A model generated the notes under the pieces. That model saw only the letters and a program-made list of their open reading frames with translations. It ran no database searches and was not told the DNA's origin. The translations under genes were made by a program, and so were the position numbers. From a virus, in the IMG/VR virus record IMGVR_UViG_3300047557_002497, positions 1-64,000 of that record: a stretch of 64,000 nt of DNA; one strand, 5' to 3'. This document shows positions 38,289 through 48,593 of the stretch, one piece after another; the first letter of the stretch is position 1; every line of letters begins with the position of its first letter.

Positions 38289-38435
38289 CGACTGTTTTGG
38301 ACGTGTTGGTAGCGGGGCCTTGGGTGTTGGTGCAGGTAGCGCGGCCACAGGCGCGGCTAGCGTGGCAGGTTTGGCACCTGCCCGGTAGGGTGGCACCGGC
38401 CAGCAGCAAAAGCCAGCCAGCGGCCCGCTTATAGT
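38289..38435. mobile_element. GC-rich MITE-like element, copy B
   Basis: 147 bases between the LamG-type gene and the spanins. CGACTGTTTTGGACGTGTTG at 38289-38308, variable middle, hairpin CCGGT-AGGGTGGC-ACCGG at 38382-38399, and CCAGCGGCCCGCTTATAGT at 38417-38435. Ends and hairpin-core offset (95) match copy A at 24226-24373. A 60-codon frame (38278-38460) runs through it and, as in copy A, reads TNTSKTV and GATLP, but it overlaps the upstream gene and looks like a by-product. Confidence 0.6.
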
Positions 38436-38437
38436 GC

Positions 38438-39148
38438 TCAGACTGGCGTGAAACTTGCATCAGAATTCCTAAGACCAGTTCCTTTTACAACGAGCAGATT
38501 ATCGATCAGTCCACGCCAACGTTCATCCGAAAAACTGTATCCAGGTTGACCAATATTCACATCAACAGTGTTGTTGCCAACAACCACAGATCCAAATGAA
38601 GAATTTTTGCCAACCATGACTCCATCTTTGAACATACGAAGATTTGATCCATTACGTGAAACTGCAAAATGGAATGTAGTTGTTCCGACTGCTCCACCTG
38701 ATCCAGCTAGCGATGATCCTGTATTCCAAGAGAATTCTAGATTTCCACCATTGGGAAGAATACCAAGTCCCCAACCATTATCAGGATTGTATGTCAAGTT
38801 ACCAATCAAGAAACGAACATATGTTCCAGGCGAAGAACTGAAATTTGACTTCGCCCATCCTTCAATAGAAAAGTCACCAGTTCCAAAATTCCAATCACTA
38901 GATGCGCCACAAGCAAGAAAACCTGTAGTTTCATTCGCTGGATTAATCGCAAGTGAAGAAGTTCCTTTCAACGCTCCAGTAGTTTCTAGAGCACAGACTC
39001 CATTAGCTGTGAGTGTTCTTCCTATTGGGCTTAGATCAAGAATAGTTGTTGATCCATCTGCTCCTTCTGCATCAATATAAAGAACTGTTCCAGAAGGTAA
39101 TGAAGGACCTGCTGGAGCTAAGATTGCAGAGTTTACGACCATACTCAT
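38438..39148 (-). CDS. LamG/concanavalin-like tail protein
   Basis: 236 residues. The domain from about 25 on (LYIDAEGADGSTTILDLSPI, then DFSIEGWAKSN, TTFHFAVSRNGSNLRMFKDG and WRGLIDNLLVVKGTGL) follows the LamG/jelly-roll lectin pattern (W at the start strand, FKDG turn, IDN-L-V). It probably binds a glycan on the cell surface and sits at the tail tip. Confidence 0.75.
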   Translation of the reverse strand: MSMVVNSAILAPAGPSLPSGTVLYIDAEGADGSTTILDLSPIGRTLTANGVCALETTGALKGTSSLAINPANETTGFLACGASSDWNFGTGDFSIEGWAKSNFSSSPGTYVRFLIGNLTYNPDNGWGLGILPNGGNLEFSWNTGSSLAGSGGAVGTTTFHFAVSRNGSNLRMFKDGVMVGKNSSFGSVVVGNNTVDVNIGQPGYSFSDERWRGLIDNLLVVKGTGLRNSDASFTPV

Positions 39149-39876
39149 GTTCTGTGCCCAATAAGAGTGACCTTAAGTCCTTTCGCAGTTCCATCACCAA
39201 CTTGATCAACATCGATTGTTATTTCAGCATCATCGGCAAGAGATGAGTCACTGATGACCGCTGGAGTTGCAGCAGTTGTGGAAGTTTTTTCAGTGTTATC
39301 AATTGTCAACTTAGTGGAAAGAATAGAAACTCCACCTTCATTGATATCAACAGTGAAAATAGAACCAGAAGCCTGAGCAGTTGTCAAAGATGCTCTTACT
39401 GCAAGAACAGTGAAAGCATACTGCATTCTTATTGTCATCTTTGCAGTGCCAGTAGTGATTGCAGTGGCCTCATCACTTGCTGGAATTATAAGAGCCTCAG
39501 TCGGTCTTATTTCTGAAAGAGCAATTCTTCTTGTAGTCCACTTGATGATCGTGACACTTTCACCAGCAGCATCATCAACAATCACATCTCCATTTGGAGA
39601 TTCAATTGTCATCTTTGTTGTTGTGAGAGTTTCAATCGTTCCAATGAAAATGTTATTCACAACGTTTCCAGTGAACCCAGAAACGAACACTCTATCACCA
39701 ACAGCAAATCCAGCAGCTACGAATCCAGCTGCAGAATCATTGTAACTGTTATCAGTTGCCAAAGCACTGATTGTCGTTGCAGTGATCTTTATTGTTGGTG
39801 AGAGTTTTGAAATCTCAACTATCTCAGTTCCAACATAAGATTCTGCGATTGTAAGATCTGTTACTCTATCGACCAT
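39145..39876 (-). CDS. Virion fibre-type protein
   Basis: 243 residues. The first part (KITATTISALATDNSYNDSA, then GFAVGDRVFVSGF) is a beta domain also met in tail-tube-associated proteins. The last 100 residues (YAFTVLAVRASLTTAQASGS, FTVDINEGGVSILSTKLTID, then EITIDVDQVG, GTAKGLKVTLIG) form a jelly-roll-like domain common in phage fibres. It starts right after the tail tip gene. Confidence 0.7.
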   Translation of the reverse strand: MVDRVTDLTIAESYVGTEIVEISKLSPTIKITATTISALATDNSYNDSAAGFVAAGFAVGDRVFVSGFTGNVVNNIFIGTIETLTTTKMTIESPNGDVIVDDAAGESVTIIKWTTRRIALSEIRPTEALIIPASDEATAITTGTAKMTIRMQYAFTVLAVRASLTTAQASGSIFTVDINEGGVSILSTKLTIDNTEKTSTTAATPAVISDSSLADDAEITIDVDQVGDGTAKGLKVTLIGHRT

Positions 39877-42642
39877 TTAGTCCTCCGTAAACCTTTCGTT
39901 GCCTTCTTCTGTAACCCTAGAGTTACCATCTTCAGTTACTCTAGACGAAGAAGTGTCATATTCAAATTCATGAGTTGCTGGTTGCATTGACAATAGACCA
40001 TCTCTTCTTGAATAAACCTCAACTCTTATTGTTCCATGAGATGGAGGTGTCCAAGTATCACCAGAAGTTGCAGGATCTTCAGTATGAACCAGAACATCAT
40101 TTATGTATCCATAAAGAACATAGTCTGTTCCAGCTTCTGGACCTATATCAGTTTCTGTGTGATCATATATTATCGTTGAAGTTTGCTGAGTTCTATCCCT
40201 ATGAGACCAAGTAAAAGTCAGTATTCCCTCTTGAGTCGCAGTGGGATAATACACAGAATTGATTTTGAAGTTACCTGGAGGATAAGGACGGTATGCTCTT
40301 TGATCTAGTGTCACATCGATTTGAGGAGCATCTACAAGCGGGGTTTCTCCAAAGCCAGATGCAGCAGTGATTTTGGTTCCAACCACTTCACTCAGGACAT
40401 ATTCAGCACTATCAGATCCATAGGAAGTATCCCAAAAGAATACAGTCTCACCAACAAGATGCTTATGAGGAGTTGTATCCAAACAGCCACGACCGATTGT
40501 TATTTCACCAGTCACTGTGTCAACTGCATCTACACGACAGTGCTCAAGAGTTTCTCCTGTTCCAATTTGAAGATGGCTTCCAACAACGACTGTGTCAATA
40601 TCTATGAAATCAGATATGAACAGTGTCTCTTCTATTGGGTCTATTTCGACATCAACAAGTCCAAATGGAGCGAAATCAAGATTTGATGCAAAATCGAAAC
40701 CAGTTCCATCGTCTGTGTAGAGAATTGCATTTATCGCAGCAGTAGATTTCGCAGCAACTCCGAAGACATATCCAAATTCTGGATTTTCATTCAAAGTAGA
40801 ATCAGTTGTAGTTTGACCATAGGTCATCACCAATTCGAAATATGGAATTTCTCCAGCGAGACTATATTCAATGTCATCAGGAAGTCTGGATGGATCAACC
40901 CAAGCAGTTCCAGTTGTTGAAACTAGAATTGTCTCTGGAGTTCTGAAGATGTCCTCAGACACAGTCAGCCTGACAGTATTGTCTCTGCCGTTACCAGAAG
41001 AAATTCCAAGAACTCTCATAAGAGTTTGATTAAGTTTCCATCTTGGCAAAGTCAATTTTACGACATCACCAATATTAAGATTTCTTGCTCTTTGATCAGT
41101 GTAGATTGTGCAAGAGAAAAATGGAGATGAAAGACTTCTTAAATCTCTTTGTCCAGCATATGATGCGTTTCTTTGATTTGTGAAACCCTTATATTCTAGA
41201 TCCTTTGATATCGGAACTCCTTGCTGTTGAACCATAGCAGTATCACTTATTGTGATATTTGCTTCATCACCAATCTCAGAGTCCCAGTATTTCACACTAA
41301 CAGTATTGATCAATTCAGAGATCAACGGTTTGTTAGGATTTGTTATTTTCTTAATGTTTGATGCATCAAATACTATGATGTCAGGATCATCAGGATCATA
41401 ATCATCTCTTATGAGCCTTAGAATGAATTTTCCACTACTTCTTGAAACATAGATTGCTGCATCTATGTGACGAACTATTTCTCCAACAAAATTCTCGATT
41501 GTGGTCTGTTTGTCCCAAAGAAGAGACATTCCAAGACCTTCATTGTATAGAGTGTCAGCAACTCCTGTGAATGATGTCTCATCAACATCAGAATCAAGAT
41601 ATCCCATACCCCAATCACGATCAGTCAAACATTCTCTGATCATATGAGCAGGATTCATATCAGAATGAACACTGATACTTTTTGCGTCACACTGAAGAAA
41701 TTGTCCATTGTATGGTTGAGTGACAACGATCGGTTTTGAAATATCATCGTCAGTAACAGAAACATTAGAGTTATTCTTCGCTTGTTGTCCATCAATAGTA
41801 TCTGCTTCAAATGTTATTGTTGCTCCACCAGCTACTGGAATAGTTAGAATATAATCAAGAGCATGAGAATTAAAATCAAAAGTCCCATGGTTTAGAACAT
41901 AAGTTGCAGATGGATTACTGACAATCATTTTATATTGATTGACTAAAAAGCTGGTGTTTCCTGTTGGGTCTTTTTTCGCAAAAGATGAATTTGTATCAGA
42001 TCCACCAGTATAATTGCAAAGTTCAACGACACCACGAATTCTAAATGATGCACTGTAAATTGCTCCAGTCGTTCCGACCATAGTCGCAACATCAGAGGCA
42101 CTGGCAGAAGTTGCACATATGACAGGAGAAATACTTGATCCACATGGAAGAAGCCATTGAAGTCCAGTAAAATTGTCTATAAATTCTTGATTGATAGAAT
42201 TTATTGTTGAGCCAATTTCTGACTTCTCATCATACCATTGCTCAAGACCTTCTGTTCCTTTTACATGGATTCTCGTAGCACGAAAAGACCAAGGTTTGAT
42301 ATATGGACTTGTCCCAAGGTAAAGACCTCTAAGGACTGCTCCGACAACTCCACGATATGCTGGAATATTTGTTTCGATTTTGGATTGAAGATAATCATTT
42401 TGAAGCTGAGAAGGTCCACCCATCTCAATATCGAGAGTTCCTTCAATACCACCTTCTTTTTCATCACCACCGAAAATATTCGGTTCATTAATTGTTATTT
42501 GTCCACCAGTATTGTTTCCAGACCAAATTCTTTTCTTATCTATGTTGATTTGTGAGATATTGTCAATCGGTCCATGCGCGAGAATCATGTGAATCCCGAG
42601 CTTGTATTTATAACCGATTGTTTGTTTTTTAGCTCTCCCCAC
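39877..42642 (-). CDS. Tail tip / host-specificity protein (J-like)
   Basis: 921 residues from GTG 42642, chosen because GGAG lies 7 bases upstream (the TTG at 42648 is too close). The N-terminal half (WSFRATRIHVKGTEGLEQWY, AHMIRECLTDRDWGMGY, SLLWDKQTTIENFVGEIVRH) is the hub-like domain of gpJ-type proteins. A beta-rich region and a fibronectin-like segment near residue 820 follow. The C-terminus ends in a short repeat (SRVTEDGNSRVTEEGNERFT). It forms the tip and sets host range. Confidence 0.85.
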   Translation of the reverse strand: MGRAKKQTIGYKYKLGIHMILAHGPIDNISQINIDKKRIWSGNNTGGQITINEPNIFGGDEKEGGIEGTLDIEMGGPSQLQNDYLQSKIETNIPAYRGVVGAVLRGLYLGTSPYIKPWSFRATRIHVKGTEGLEQWYDEKSEIGSTINSINQEFIDNFTGLQWLLPCGSSISPVICATSASASDVATMVGTTGAIYSASFRIRGVVELCNYTGGSDTNSSFAKKDPTGNTSFLVNQYKMIVSNPSATYVLNHGTFDFNSHALDYILTIPVAGGATITFEADTIDGQQAKNNSNVSVTDDDISKPIVVTQPYNGQFLQCDAKSISVHSDMNPAHMIRECLTDRDWGMGYLDSDVDETSFTGVADTLYNEGLGMSLLWDKQTTIENFVGEIVRHIDAAIYVSRSSGKFILRLIRDDYDPDDPDIIVFDASNIKKITNPNKPLISELINTVSVKYWDSEIGDEANITISDTAMVQQQGVPISKDLEYKGFTNQRNASYAGQRDLRSLSSPFFSCTIYTDQRARNLNIGDVVKLTLPRWKLNQTLMRVLGISSGNGRDNTVRLTVSEDIFRTPETILVSTTGTAWVDPSRLPDDIEYSLAGEIPYFELVMTYGQTTTDSTLNENPEFGYVFGVAAKSTAAINAILYTDDGTGFDFASNLDFAPFGLVDVEIDPIEETLFISDFIDIDTVVVGSHLQIGTGETLEHCRVDAVDTVTGEITIGRGCLDTTPHKHLVGETVFFWDTSYGSDSAEYVLSEVVGTKITAASGFGETPLVDAPQIDVTLDQRAYRPYPPGNFKINSVYYPTATQEGILTFTWSHRDRTQQTSTIIYDHTETDIGPEAGTDYVLYGYINDVLVHTEDPATSGDTWTPPSHGTIRVEVYSRRDGLLSMQPATHEFEYDTSSSRVTEDGNSRVTEEGNERFTED

Positions 42643-42820
42643 GAGCAATCTCCACAGCTTTCATTGCCATAGCATCATTGAGAGCAATAAGCTCTTCTTC
42701 AGGAATTCCTTCTTCAAGAAATTTCTTGAAATCTATATTATGTTTCCTGAAGAACTTTCTCATTCCAATAACACATTGTTTTACTTTTCTTGCATGATGA
42801 ACTTTAACGATTACACTCAT
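42629..42820 (-). CDS. Small baseplate-region protein (63 aa)
   Basis: Starts at ATG 42820 (ATGA overlap). MSVIVKVHHARKVKQCVIGM, then KFFRKHNIDFKKFLEEGI and ALNDAMAMKAVEIA. A small helical protein kept between hub proteins and the tip in related tails; role unknown. Confidence 0.65.
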   Translation of the reverse strand: MSVIVKVHHARKVKQCVIGMRKFFRKHNIDFKKFLEEGIPEEELIALNDAMAMKAVEIARGES

Positions 42821-43047
42821 TTTCCACCAGCTTTCTTTTTGATTGGGACAGTTTGAAGATCGCCATACCAAACGATGTTCGGACCATTGATATCTCTTGT
42901 TCCAAATAGAACAGGAATTTCTCTTCCATCTTCTGCTGTTGGTAATTGGAATTGATCTAGACCAGCAGCTTCTGGTGGCTTGATCTTAGGAGTAAGATAC
43001 CTAAGAGCAGCAAACGAAACTATGAGAAGAATTACTGTCGGCCACAT
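42817..43047 (-). CDS. Baseplate-region membrane-start protein (76 aa)
   Basis: Hydrophobic N-terminus (MWPTVILLIVSFAALRYL), then GREIPVLFGTRDINGPNIVW, which matches the IP-x-x-FGT / GP-x-x-WYG pattern seen in small proteins before J-like tip proteins. Probably a tail assembly or tip component. Confidence 0.65.
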   Translation of the reverse strand: MWPTVILLIVSFAALRYLTPKIKPPEAAGLDQFQLPTAEDGREIPVLFGTRDINGPNIVWYGDLQTVPIKKKAGGK

Positions 43048-43842
43048 TTAAGCTATTGAACTCCCACCCATTGGATTCTTTGTTGGGATATGATCAAATC
43101 CACCATAGTTCAGCAGATTGTCAAATTTCACTCTGCATGTATCTCTAGACTTGTTGCATCCAGGATAAATTTTCGCTGTCATTCCAGGACCTTGAATAGC
43201 AAATTGAGATACCATTGAAAAGTTCAATCTTTGAACCTGAATTGAAGTTCCAGAATGCCCAATAACGAACAGGAAAGAATTGTCTGGAGAAGTGATTATA
43301 CCTCCAGCAAAATATCCATCATCAAATCCAGAGGCTTCTGGAACTATTAGAGTATTTCCAGAGATTGCATCTATTGTGACATCGTTTTCAAAATCTGCAA
43401 GAAGAAGTTTACAACCTCTTCCATAAAGTGCGTGGCGACAAGATTTTTGAAATCTTGCTCTAAGACCAATTCTGCTAAAGCTGGTGAAGATAGATTCTAC
43501 AGAAAGATCTAACTTCTCATCTTCGGTTGGTTGAAAACTTGCGACTCGTCCTTTCCAAGTAACTTCTGTAACTCCATCAATATTACTGAAGACAGTAACA
43601 CTCATGGGATTTTCAGATGTCGCTGTTAAGATAGTAACTGCAAGATCACAATCAATCGGAATTGTAACTGTCAAGTTCGCTTTTGAGATTTCATTCTTCT
43701 GTTGAATATCATTTCTCTCAATTGTTAGCGGAACATAGATTTCATCACCATCGCCAGCATCATAGATTATATCTGCTTTTCCAGACGTAAAAGTCCAGAT
43801 CGTTGATGCCTGAGCAAATCTGAATATTTCATACAGGATCAT
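43048..43842 (-). CDS. Tail hub protein with BR0599/DUF2163-type Cys cluster
   Basis: 264 residues from ATG 43842 (GAGG upstream, overlap with the gene before). Residues about 150-260: CRHALYGRGCKLLLADF then YPGCNKSRDTCRVKFDNLLN and GGFDHIPTKNPMGG, the four-cysteine C-terminal motif of the family. In lambda-type tails the L protein at this place holds an iron-sulfur cluster at the tip. The N-terminal part is the beta-rich hub. Confidence 0.85.
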   Translation of the reverse strand: MILYEIFRFAQASTIWTFTSGKADIIYDAGDGDEIYVPLTIERNDIQQKNEISKANLTVTIPIDCDLAVTILTATSENPMSVTVFSNIDGVTEVTWKGRVASFQPTEDEKLDLSVESIFTSFSRIGLRARFQKSCRHALYGRGCKLLLADFENDVTIDAISGNTLIVPEASGFDDGYFAGGIITSPDNSFLFVIGHSGTSIQVQRLNFSMVSQFAIQGPGMTAKIYPGCNKSRDTCRVKFDNLLNYGGFDHIPTKNPMGGSSIA

Positions 43843-45412
43843 ATTGAACCTCAATGGTTCTGACGCTTGATCGCGCTATTCCAGCTCCAACATAATCAAT
43901 CTGAACTTCATCACTGTTTAGTCTTTTGTAAGACAACCAGCAGGCTCGATCGATTAAACTAGGATCAAGAGAAATAGTATCGTCAAGTGTCAGACGGATA
44001 GTTGAAGAAGAAATAAGAGCTTTGTCTGTGACTAAAAGGATATGCCAGTTTGATCCTTCTTGCAATGCAATATAGGACCGATCAGAAGGGAATTGTAAGA
44101 GTTCATCTTGTTCAATATCTATAGTTGTCGTTATTGTTGATGAATTCTTAATTCTGAAATCTCTTTCAAAAGAAGGCTCCCAGAACGAACGATATCTTCC
44201 CATTCTTCTAACTACGAATTTTCTAAATTCATGAATTTCCTCATGTGTCTCTAAGATGACATTTCTATTTCTCGCATTCTTAGAATAGAGCCAACTTGCA
44301 TAATGACTTATTGGTCCGAGACCAGTATCAAAGATCATCATGTTGGTGCTGATATCATCACTTGAATTATTAGAATCGAGAAGAGTATTCTCTGTATAGA
44401 GATCCTCTCCTAGAAATGTGTCAGGTGTCTGAGACAAATATTCAATAAGCTCTTTGACATGAAAAGTTATAGAAAACTCAGAATCAAGACCATTATATTT
44501 GCGAGTCACAGAATTTGGAATTACCGCTACTCTCATGGGCATGATAATCGCATTTGAGAATTCGTCAATCAAAGTGCTGAATTTAACAGTTGTGGATAGA
44601 ACATGGTCTACTCCAACAATCTGCCATTTATCAGTTGATTGCCATATGAATGCGAATGATCCTCTGAAATAATCATGGAATTCAACATTACTGAATGTCA
44701 ATTCTTGAGTTCCAGCACTGATGGACCCAATGAAAGAAGGTTGTGTCCAAAGAGGAACGAACCATTCAAGACCAAGAGCTCCATAAACAATATTCATTGC
44801 TCTTGGAGTTTCTTTATATTTCGAAGGAAAATCAAACTCTAGAATTTGAGTCATTCTGCTAGAAAGACTAACTCTTGTTTCTTTTCCATCAATCATATCA
44901 TGAATTTCAGTAAGGAAAGAAAGTCTCTCCCTGACTGGTGCTGCTGGTTGAACAGCCAAGATTGCTGGAGAATAATCTACTGTGAGATAAACATATGTTG
45001 AATCTGATTCGTCGCTTATGCACAAAGCTGCAATCTGATGAGTTCCTTCACCAACTAAATCTGCTGGAATGACCAATGAGAAATTCTGTGCTACAGAATA
45101 ACTTTCATCACTTCCATTAAAACTTCCAACATAAACTCCATCAAGATAGATGAATGCAGCATGTTCAAGTTTTCCAGAAATTAGAATTGGTTTCCCATCT
45201 TCAGCGACGAAGTTTCTTCTGATCCACAAAGCATCAGTAGTGTCCCATGCAGTTTCTATTGGGATTTCAAGAATAGAATCTCCAACAGTTCCAAATGGTG
45301 AAAATCCAGATGTCCACCCAATGGAAGGCACTACCTCTGAATCTGGATTAGAGGGGAATACATTCGTTGCAGTCTGGTATTCCCAAGCTGCTATTGGCTC
45401 AACTAGAGACAC
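43829..45412 (-). CDS. Distal tail / baseplate protein with carbohydrate-binding domain
   Basis: 527 residues, GTG start coupled to the tape measure stop. Residues about 30-160 resemble a galactose-binding jelly roll (LWIRRNFVAEDGKPILISGK, AAFIYLDGVYVGSFNGSDES, HQIAALCISDE). The rest is a tail hub-type region (RMGRYRSFWEPSFERDFRIK). It probably forms the ring below the tail tube, with the sugar-binding domain facing out. Confidence 0.65.
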   Translation of the reverse strand: MSLVEPIAAWEYQTATNVFPSNPDSEVVPSIGWTSGFSPFGTVGDSILEIPIETAWDTTDALWIRRNFVAEDGKPILISGKLEHAAFIYLDGVYVGSFNGSDESYSVAQNFSLVIPADLVGEGTHQIAALCISDESDSTYVYLTVDYSPAILAVQPAAPVRERLSFLTEIHDMIDGKETRVSLSSRMTQILEFDFPSKYKETPRAMNIVYGALGLEWFVPLWTQPSFIGSISAGTQELTFSNVEFHDYFRGSFAFIWQSTDKWQIVGVDHVLSTTVKFSTLIDEFSNAIIMPMRVAVIPNSVTRKYNGLDSEFSITFHVKELIEYLSQTPDTFLGEDLYTENTLLDSNNSSDDISTNMMIFDTGLGPISHYASWLYSKNARNRNVILETHEEIHEFRKFVVRRMGRYRSFWEPSFERDFRIKNSSTITTTIDIEQDELLQFPSDRSYIALQEGSNWHILLVTDKALISSSTIRLTLDDTISLDPSLIDRACWLSYKRLNSDEVQIDYVGAGIARSSVRTIEVQYDPV

Positions 45413-45413
45413 C

Positions 45414-48400
45414 TTAACCTCTTCCGTTAAGAATACCAGATTTCTGAATTTCGTTTATAAGAACTTGGTTTCCCTCTGGTGAAGTCAAGAACTGACCAAC
45501 AATACTAGGATCAACAACATTGATGTTTGTCAGTTTTACTTCTGGCTTCACAACTTGATTTTGGCCACCTTGATTTTGGGTCTTTCTTTGGTCAGCTTGT
45601 TGTCCTGGAGTTAGAATATCAACACGCTCATCAGGTCTTTTATTGAAAGCAACAACTTGAGTATCAGTGCTCCCAGGACCTGTCGGAAGGATACTACCAC
45701 CGCCAGCAAAGCCTCCAAGACCACCAAGACCAAAGCCTCCAGGGATACCAAGCAATCCTCCAAGGAAGCCTAGCAGAAGTCTCTGGGCAGCGAGTTTCAG
45801 TAGTTGAGCAAACAAATCTGCAAACAACTGTCTCAAGTTAAGCTGACCAGTTTTAGCGAATTCAACAATCGCATCAGCAGCACTGTTCGCAGCGTTAACG
45901 ATGACGCCACCAACAGCTTCACCGAATTGTCCAGCAGATTGAATACTAGATGCAATCGCTGCACGGAAACCTCCACCAATACTTCCTGCTGCACGATCAG
46001 CATTGATCTGCATCTCTCTAAGTTTTTCGTTGTATTGCCCCATGGTGATAACACCTTGAGCAAACAACTGATTAAGAGCTTCTTGACCAATTTTCAACTG
46101 ATCTTGAGGCCCAAGGATAGATTCTAGAATAGAACCTTGAGCTTTGGCGACTTCAAGAGCAATTGTCGCAGCAGCGACTTGTTGTTGTTCAGCAGCAGAA
46201 AGATCTCTCTTTAATGCAGATGAGATTTGATCAATATTGTTATTGATCTCTTTTTGGATACCATATTGTTTCTCAAGCTCGATTTTTTCTTTAAGTTTTT
46301 CGAGCTCTGCTCCAAAATCTGCACTATTTGCACCACCTCCACCACCTGCTCCTGCTCCAGGTGCTCCCGGTCCACCAGGAATTAAACTATTGATTCCAGA
46401 ATCACCAGCAGGAGCATTATCAAGAGCACTTGCCTCTGTGAAAATATCAGTGACTGCTCCAACTGCTTTGTCTTTAAGATTAACTAGAGAATCTCCAAAT
46501 CTTCCAACATAGTCAACTTGAGCATTTCCAAAAGCATCAGCAATTGCTCCACCAGCATTTGCGAGATTTTCTGTTAATTGAGCAGTGTCAGTCTTCAAAG
46601 CAGAAAGATCACCAGCCTTGCTGATAGCAAAGAAAGTATCGACCCCAAGATTGTCATCAACACCTGGAAGACTTGCCATGATTTCAGCAATTGTTCCAAT
46701 CGCAAAAGCAACTTTTTGAACAATGAAGTTGATTGCATCAATAACAATATTCTTTGCAAGAGCCATCGCTAGAGCAAAAGCTGCTGGAATTCCTTGTGTG
46801 ACTATTGGTCCAATCGCATTAATTAAACCAACGAAAAGTCCAATCGTTGTATTGATGAATGACTTTATAAATCCTAGAATGTTACCAATAGTGATTCCCC
46901 AATTGGAAAGCCAATTGTTGAGTTTGTTAACTTGATCTGTGAAGAATGTCGCAGCAGCCTGAATCATATTTGAGAAACCAGTAGTGACTGCGCTAACTAG
47001 ACCAACAAATATATTCCAAACAGCTTGAATTGCTCCCCAAATCCTTTGCATCACAACAAGGAATATAGAGCCCAAAGAAGCAGAGACACCGTTGAATTCT
47101 ATGATAGAATCACGAAAGAGATAAATTGCTCCAATTGCAAGAGTGATGGCAGTGATAATAGCTGTGATTGGATTCGCAAGAAGACTTGCTGTGAACATCC
47201 ACATCGCACCAGTGGCGAGACGAATTGCTCCAGTCAGAAGAGGGAATGTTGCTGCAAATCTTGCAGTGAAACCAGAAGCAGCAGCTTTCGCTCCTGCAAG
47301 TCTTGTCGTAGCAGCAGCTTCTGCAGTTTCAGCTGCGATTAGTTGTCCTCTAATGGCAGTAGTTCTTGAAGCAATTCCTTGCTCAATCGCTTCTGCTTGA
47401 TAAAGACGAATTGTGGCTGCTGACAAACGATCTCTAGCAGCCTGATTTGCAATGTATTGTCCAGTTTGAAGATCTCTTGCTCTACCATTAGCGAATGCAG
47501 CAGTAGCAGAAGCATATTCTGCTTGAGCAGAAGCTAGGACAACCGATGCTCTACTACCAGCTATCGTCATATTCTCTAATTGAGCAGCAGTGTCTACTCT
47601 AGTAGCAGCAGCATTTGCAAGACTTCTAGCAGCACCTACGACTTGAATATTATAGAATCTGGAAATTGCCAAACCTGCTCTTGTGACCATATCCACATAT
47701 GAGCCAATTCGCCCAAGAACAGCAGCACCAAAAGAAGCAGCGAATCCAGCAGCGACTAGTCCAAGACCAACTATAAGGACATCGATATTCTGTGAAATAG
47801 CAATGATCGCACTTGCGATAGCAGCACTTGCTCCAGTCGCATCATCAAAGTCATCAATGAATTTCTTAAGATTATTTCTTGCAATTAAGAATGCAGATTC
47901 AATGGTCGGTTGTGTTTGAGCAAATAAAGCATCAACACCAGACTGAGAAGCTTCAATCGCTTTGAAAATAATATCAGCAGTCAACTTTCCTTCACGACCA
48001 AGTTCTCTCAGAGTTCCTCTGCTGACATTTCCAAATTGTTGTGTCTTATTAAGATAATCAACAAGAATATCAGCAACATAAGGAAGTTGTTCCAAGACAG
48101 AACGAAGTTCGTCACCAGACAAACGGTCAGAGGCAAGACCTTGCCCGAGTTGGACGAGAGCAGCATTTGCTTCTTGGGCAGATGCGCCTGATAGAACTGC
48201 TGCTTTCTGTAATGTCTCTGTAACATTGATAACTTGTTGTTGACTGACACCGAGTTGTCTTGCAGAAAGAGCAATTCTGCTGTAAATATCAGCAGTAGAT
48301 TCTATGGCTGAACGAGATCTATTTGCAGATTCGAAAAGGGCATTTTGAACTTGCTGAAGATTTGCTGCGCTCGTCGTAGTAAGACGAAGTCTATTTTCCA

Positions 48401-48593
48401 TATTCGTCAGAGCATCAGCATAGCTAGTCAAAGTCGCCAGAATACCAGCGCCACCGATAACGAACAAAGCTCTCTTCATGAGGAAAATTCCTCTAGTAGC
48501 TTCGTTCGCAGCTTTACCAATATCATCAATACGGCGTTTCACAACGACCGCACCATTTTCTACAAATCTAATGACTACGTTTTCAGTGACCAT
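45414..48593 (-). CDS. Tail tape measure protein
   Basis: 1059 residues, the longest gene. The N-terminal tape-measure domain has FESANRSRSAIESTADIYSR and GDELRSVLEQLPYVADILVD; the middle is Ala-rich helical with hydrophobic spans (AMWMFTASLLANPITAIITA). A Gly/Pro linker follows (GGPGAPGAGAGGGG), then a C-terminal domain (AGQFGEAVGGVIVNAANSAA...FADLFAQLLKLAAQRLLLGF). It sets tail length and helps DNA cross the inner membrane. Start overlaps the upstream stop (TAATG). Confidence 0.93.
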   Translation of the reverse strand: MVTENVVIRFVENGAVVVKRRIDDIGKAANEATRGIFLMKRALFVIGGAGILATLTSYADALTNMENRLRLTTTSAANLQQVQNALFESANRSRSAIESTADIYSRIALSARQLGVSQQQVINVTETLQKAAVLSGASAQEANAALVQLGQGLASDRLSGDELRSVLEQLPYVADILVDYLNKTQQFGNVSRGTLRELGREGKLTADIIFKAIEASQSGVDALFAQTQPTIESAFLIARNNLKKFIDDFDDATGASAAIASAIIAISQNIDVLIVGLGLVAAGFAASFGAAVLGRIGSYVDMVTRAGLAISRFYNIQVVGAARSLANAAATRVDTAAQLENMTIAGSRASVVLASAQAEYASATAAFANGRARDLQTGQYIANQAARDRLSAATIRLYQAEAIEQGIASRTTAIRGQLIAAETAEAAATTRLAGAKAAASGFTARFAATFPLLTGAIRLATGAMWMFTASLLANPITAIITAITLAIGAIYLFRDSIIEFNGVSASLGSIFLVVMQRIWGAIQAVWNIFVGLVSAVTTGFSNMIQAAATFFTDQVNKLNNWLSNWGITIGNILGFIKSFINTTIGLFVGLINAIGPIVTQGIPAAFALAMALAKNIVIDAINFIVQKVAFAIGTIAEIMASLPGVDDNLGVDTFFAISKAGDLSALKTDTAQLTENLANAGGAIADAFGNAQVDYVGRFGDSLVNLKDKAVGAVTDIFTEASALDNAPAGDSGINSLIPGGPGAPGAGAGGGGGANSADFGAELEKLKEKIELEKQYGIQKEINNNIDQISSALKRDLSAAEQQQVAAATIALEVAKAQGSILESILGPQDQLKIGQEALNQLFAQGVITMGQYNEKLREMQINADRAAGSIGGGFRAAIASSIQSAGQFGEAVGGVIVNAANSAADAIVEFAKTGQLNLRQLFADLFAQLLKLAAQRLLLGFLGGLLGIPGGFGLGGLGGFAGGGSILPTGPGSTDTQVVAFNKRPDERVDILTPGQQADQRKTQNQGGQNQVVKPEVKLTNINVVDPSIVGQFLTSPEGNQVLINEIQKSGILNGRG

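Noticed and set aside
38278-38460. 60-codon minus-strand gene through GC-rich element B
   Set aside because: It overlaps the LamG-type gene out of frame, has no good ribosome site and lies almost wholly inside the element. It is noted because it shares the TNTSKTV reading with element A.
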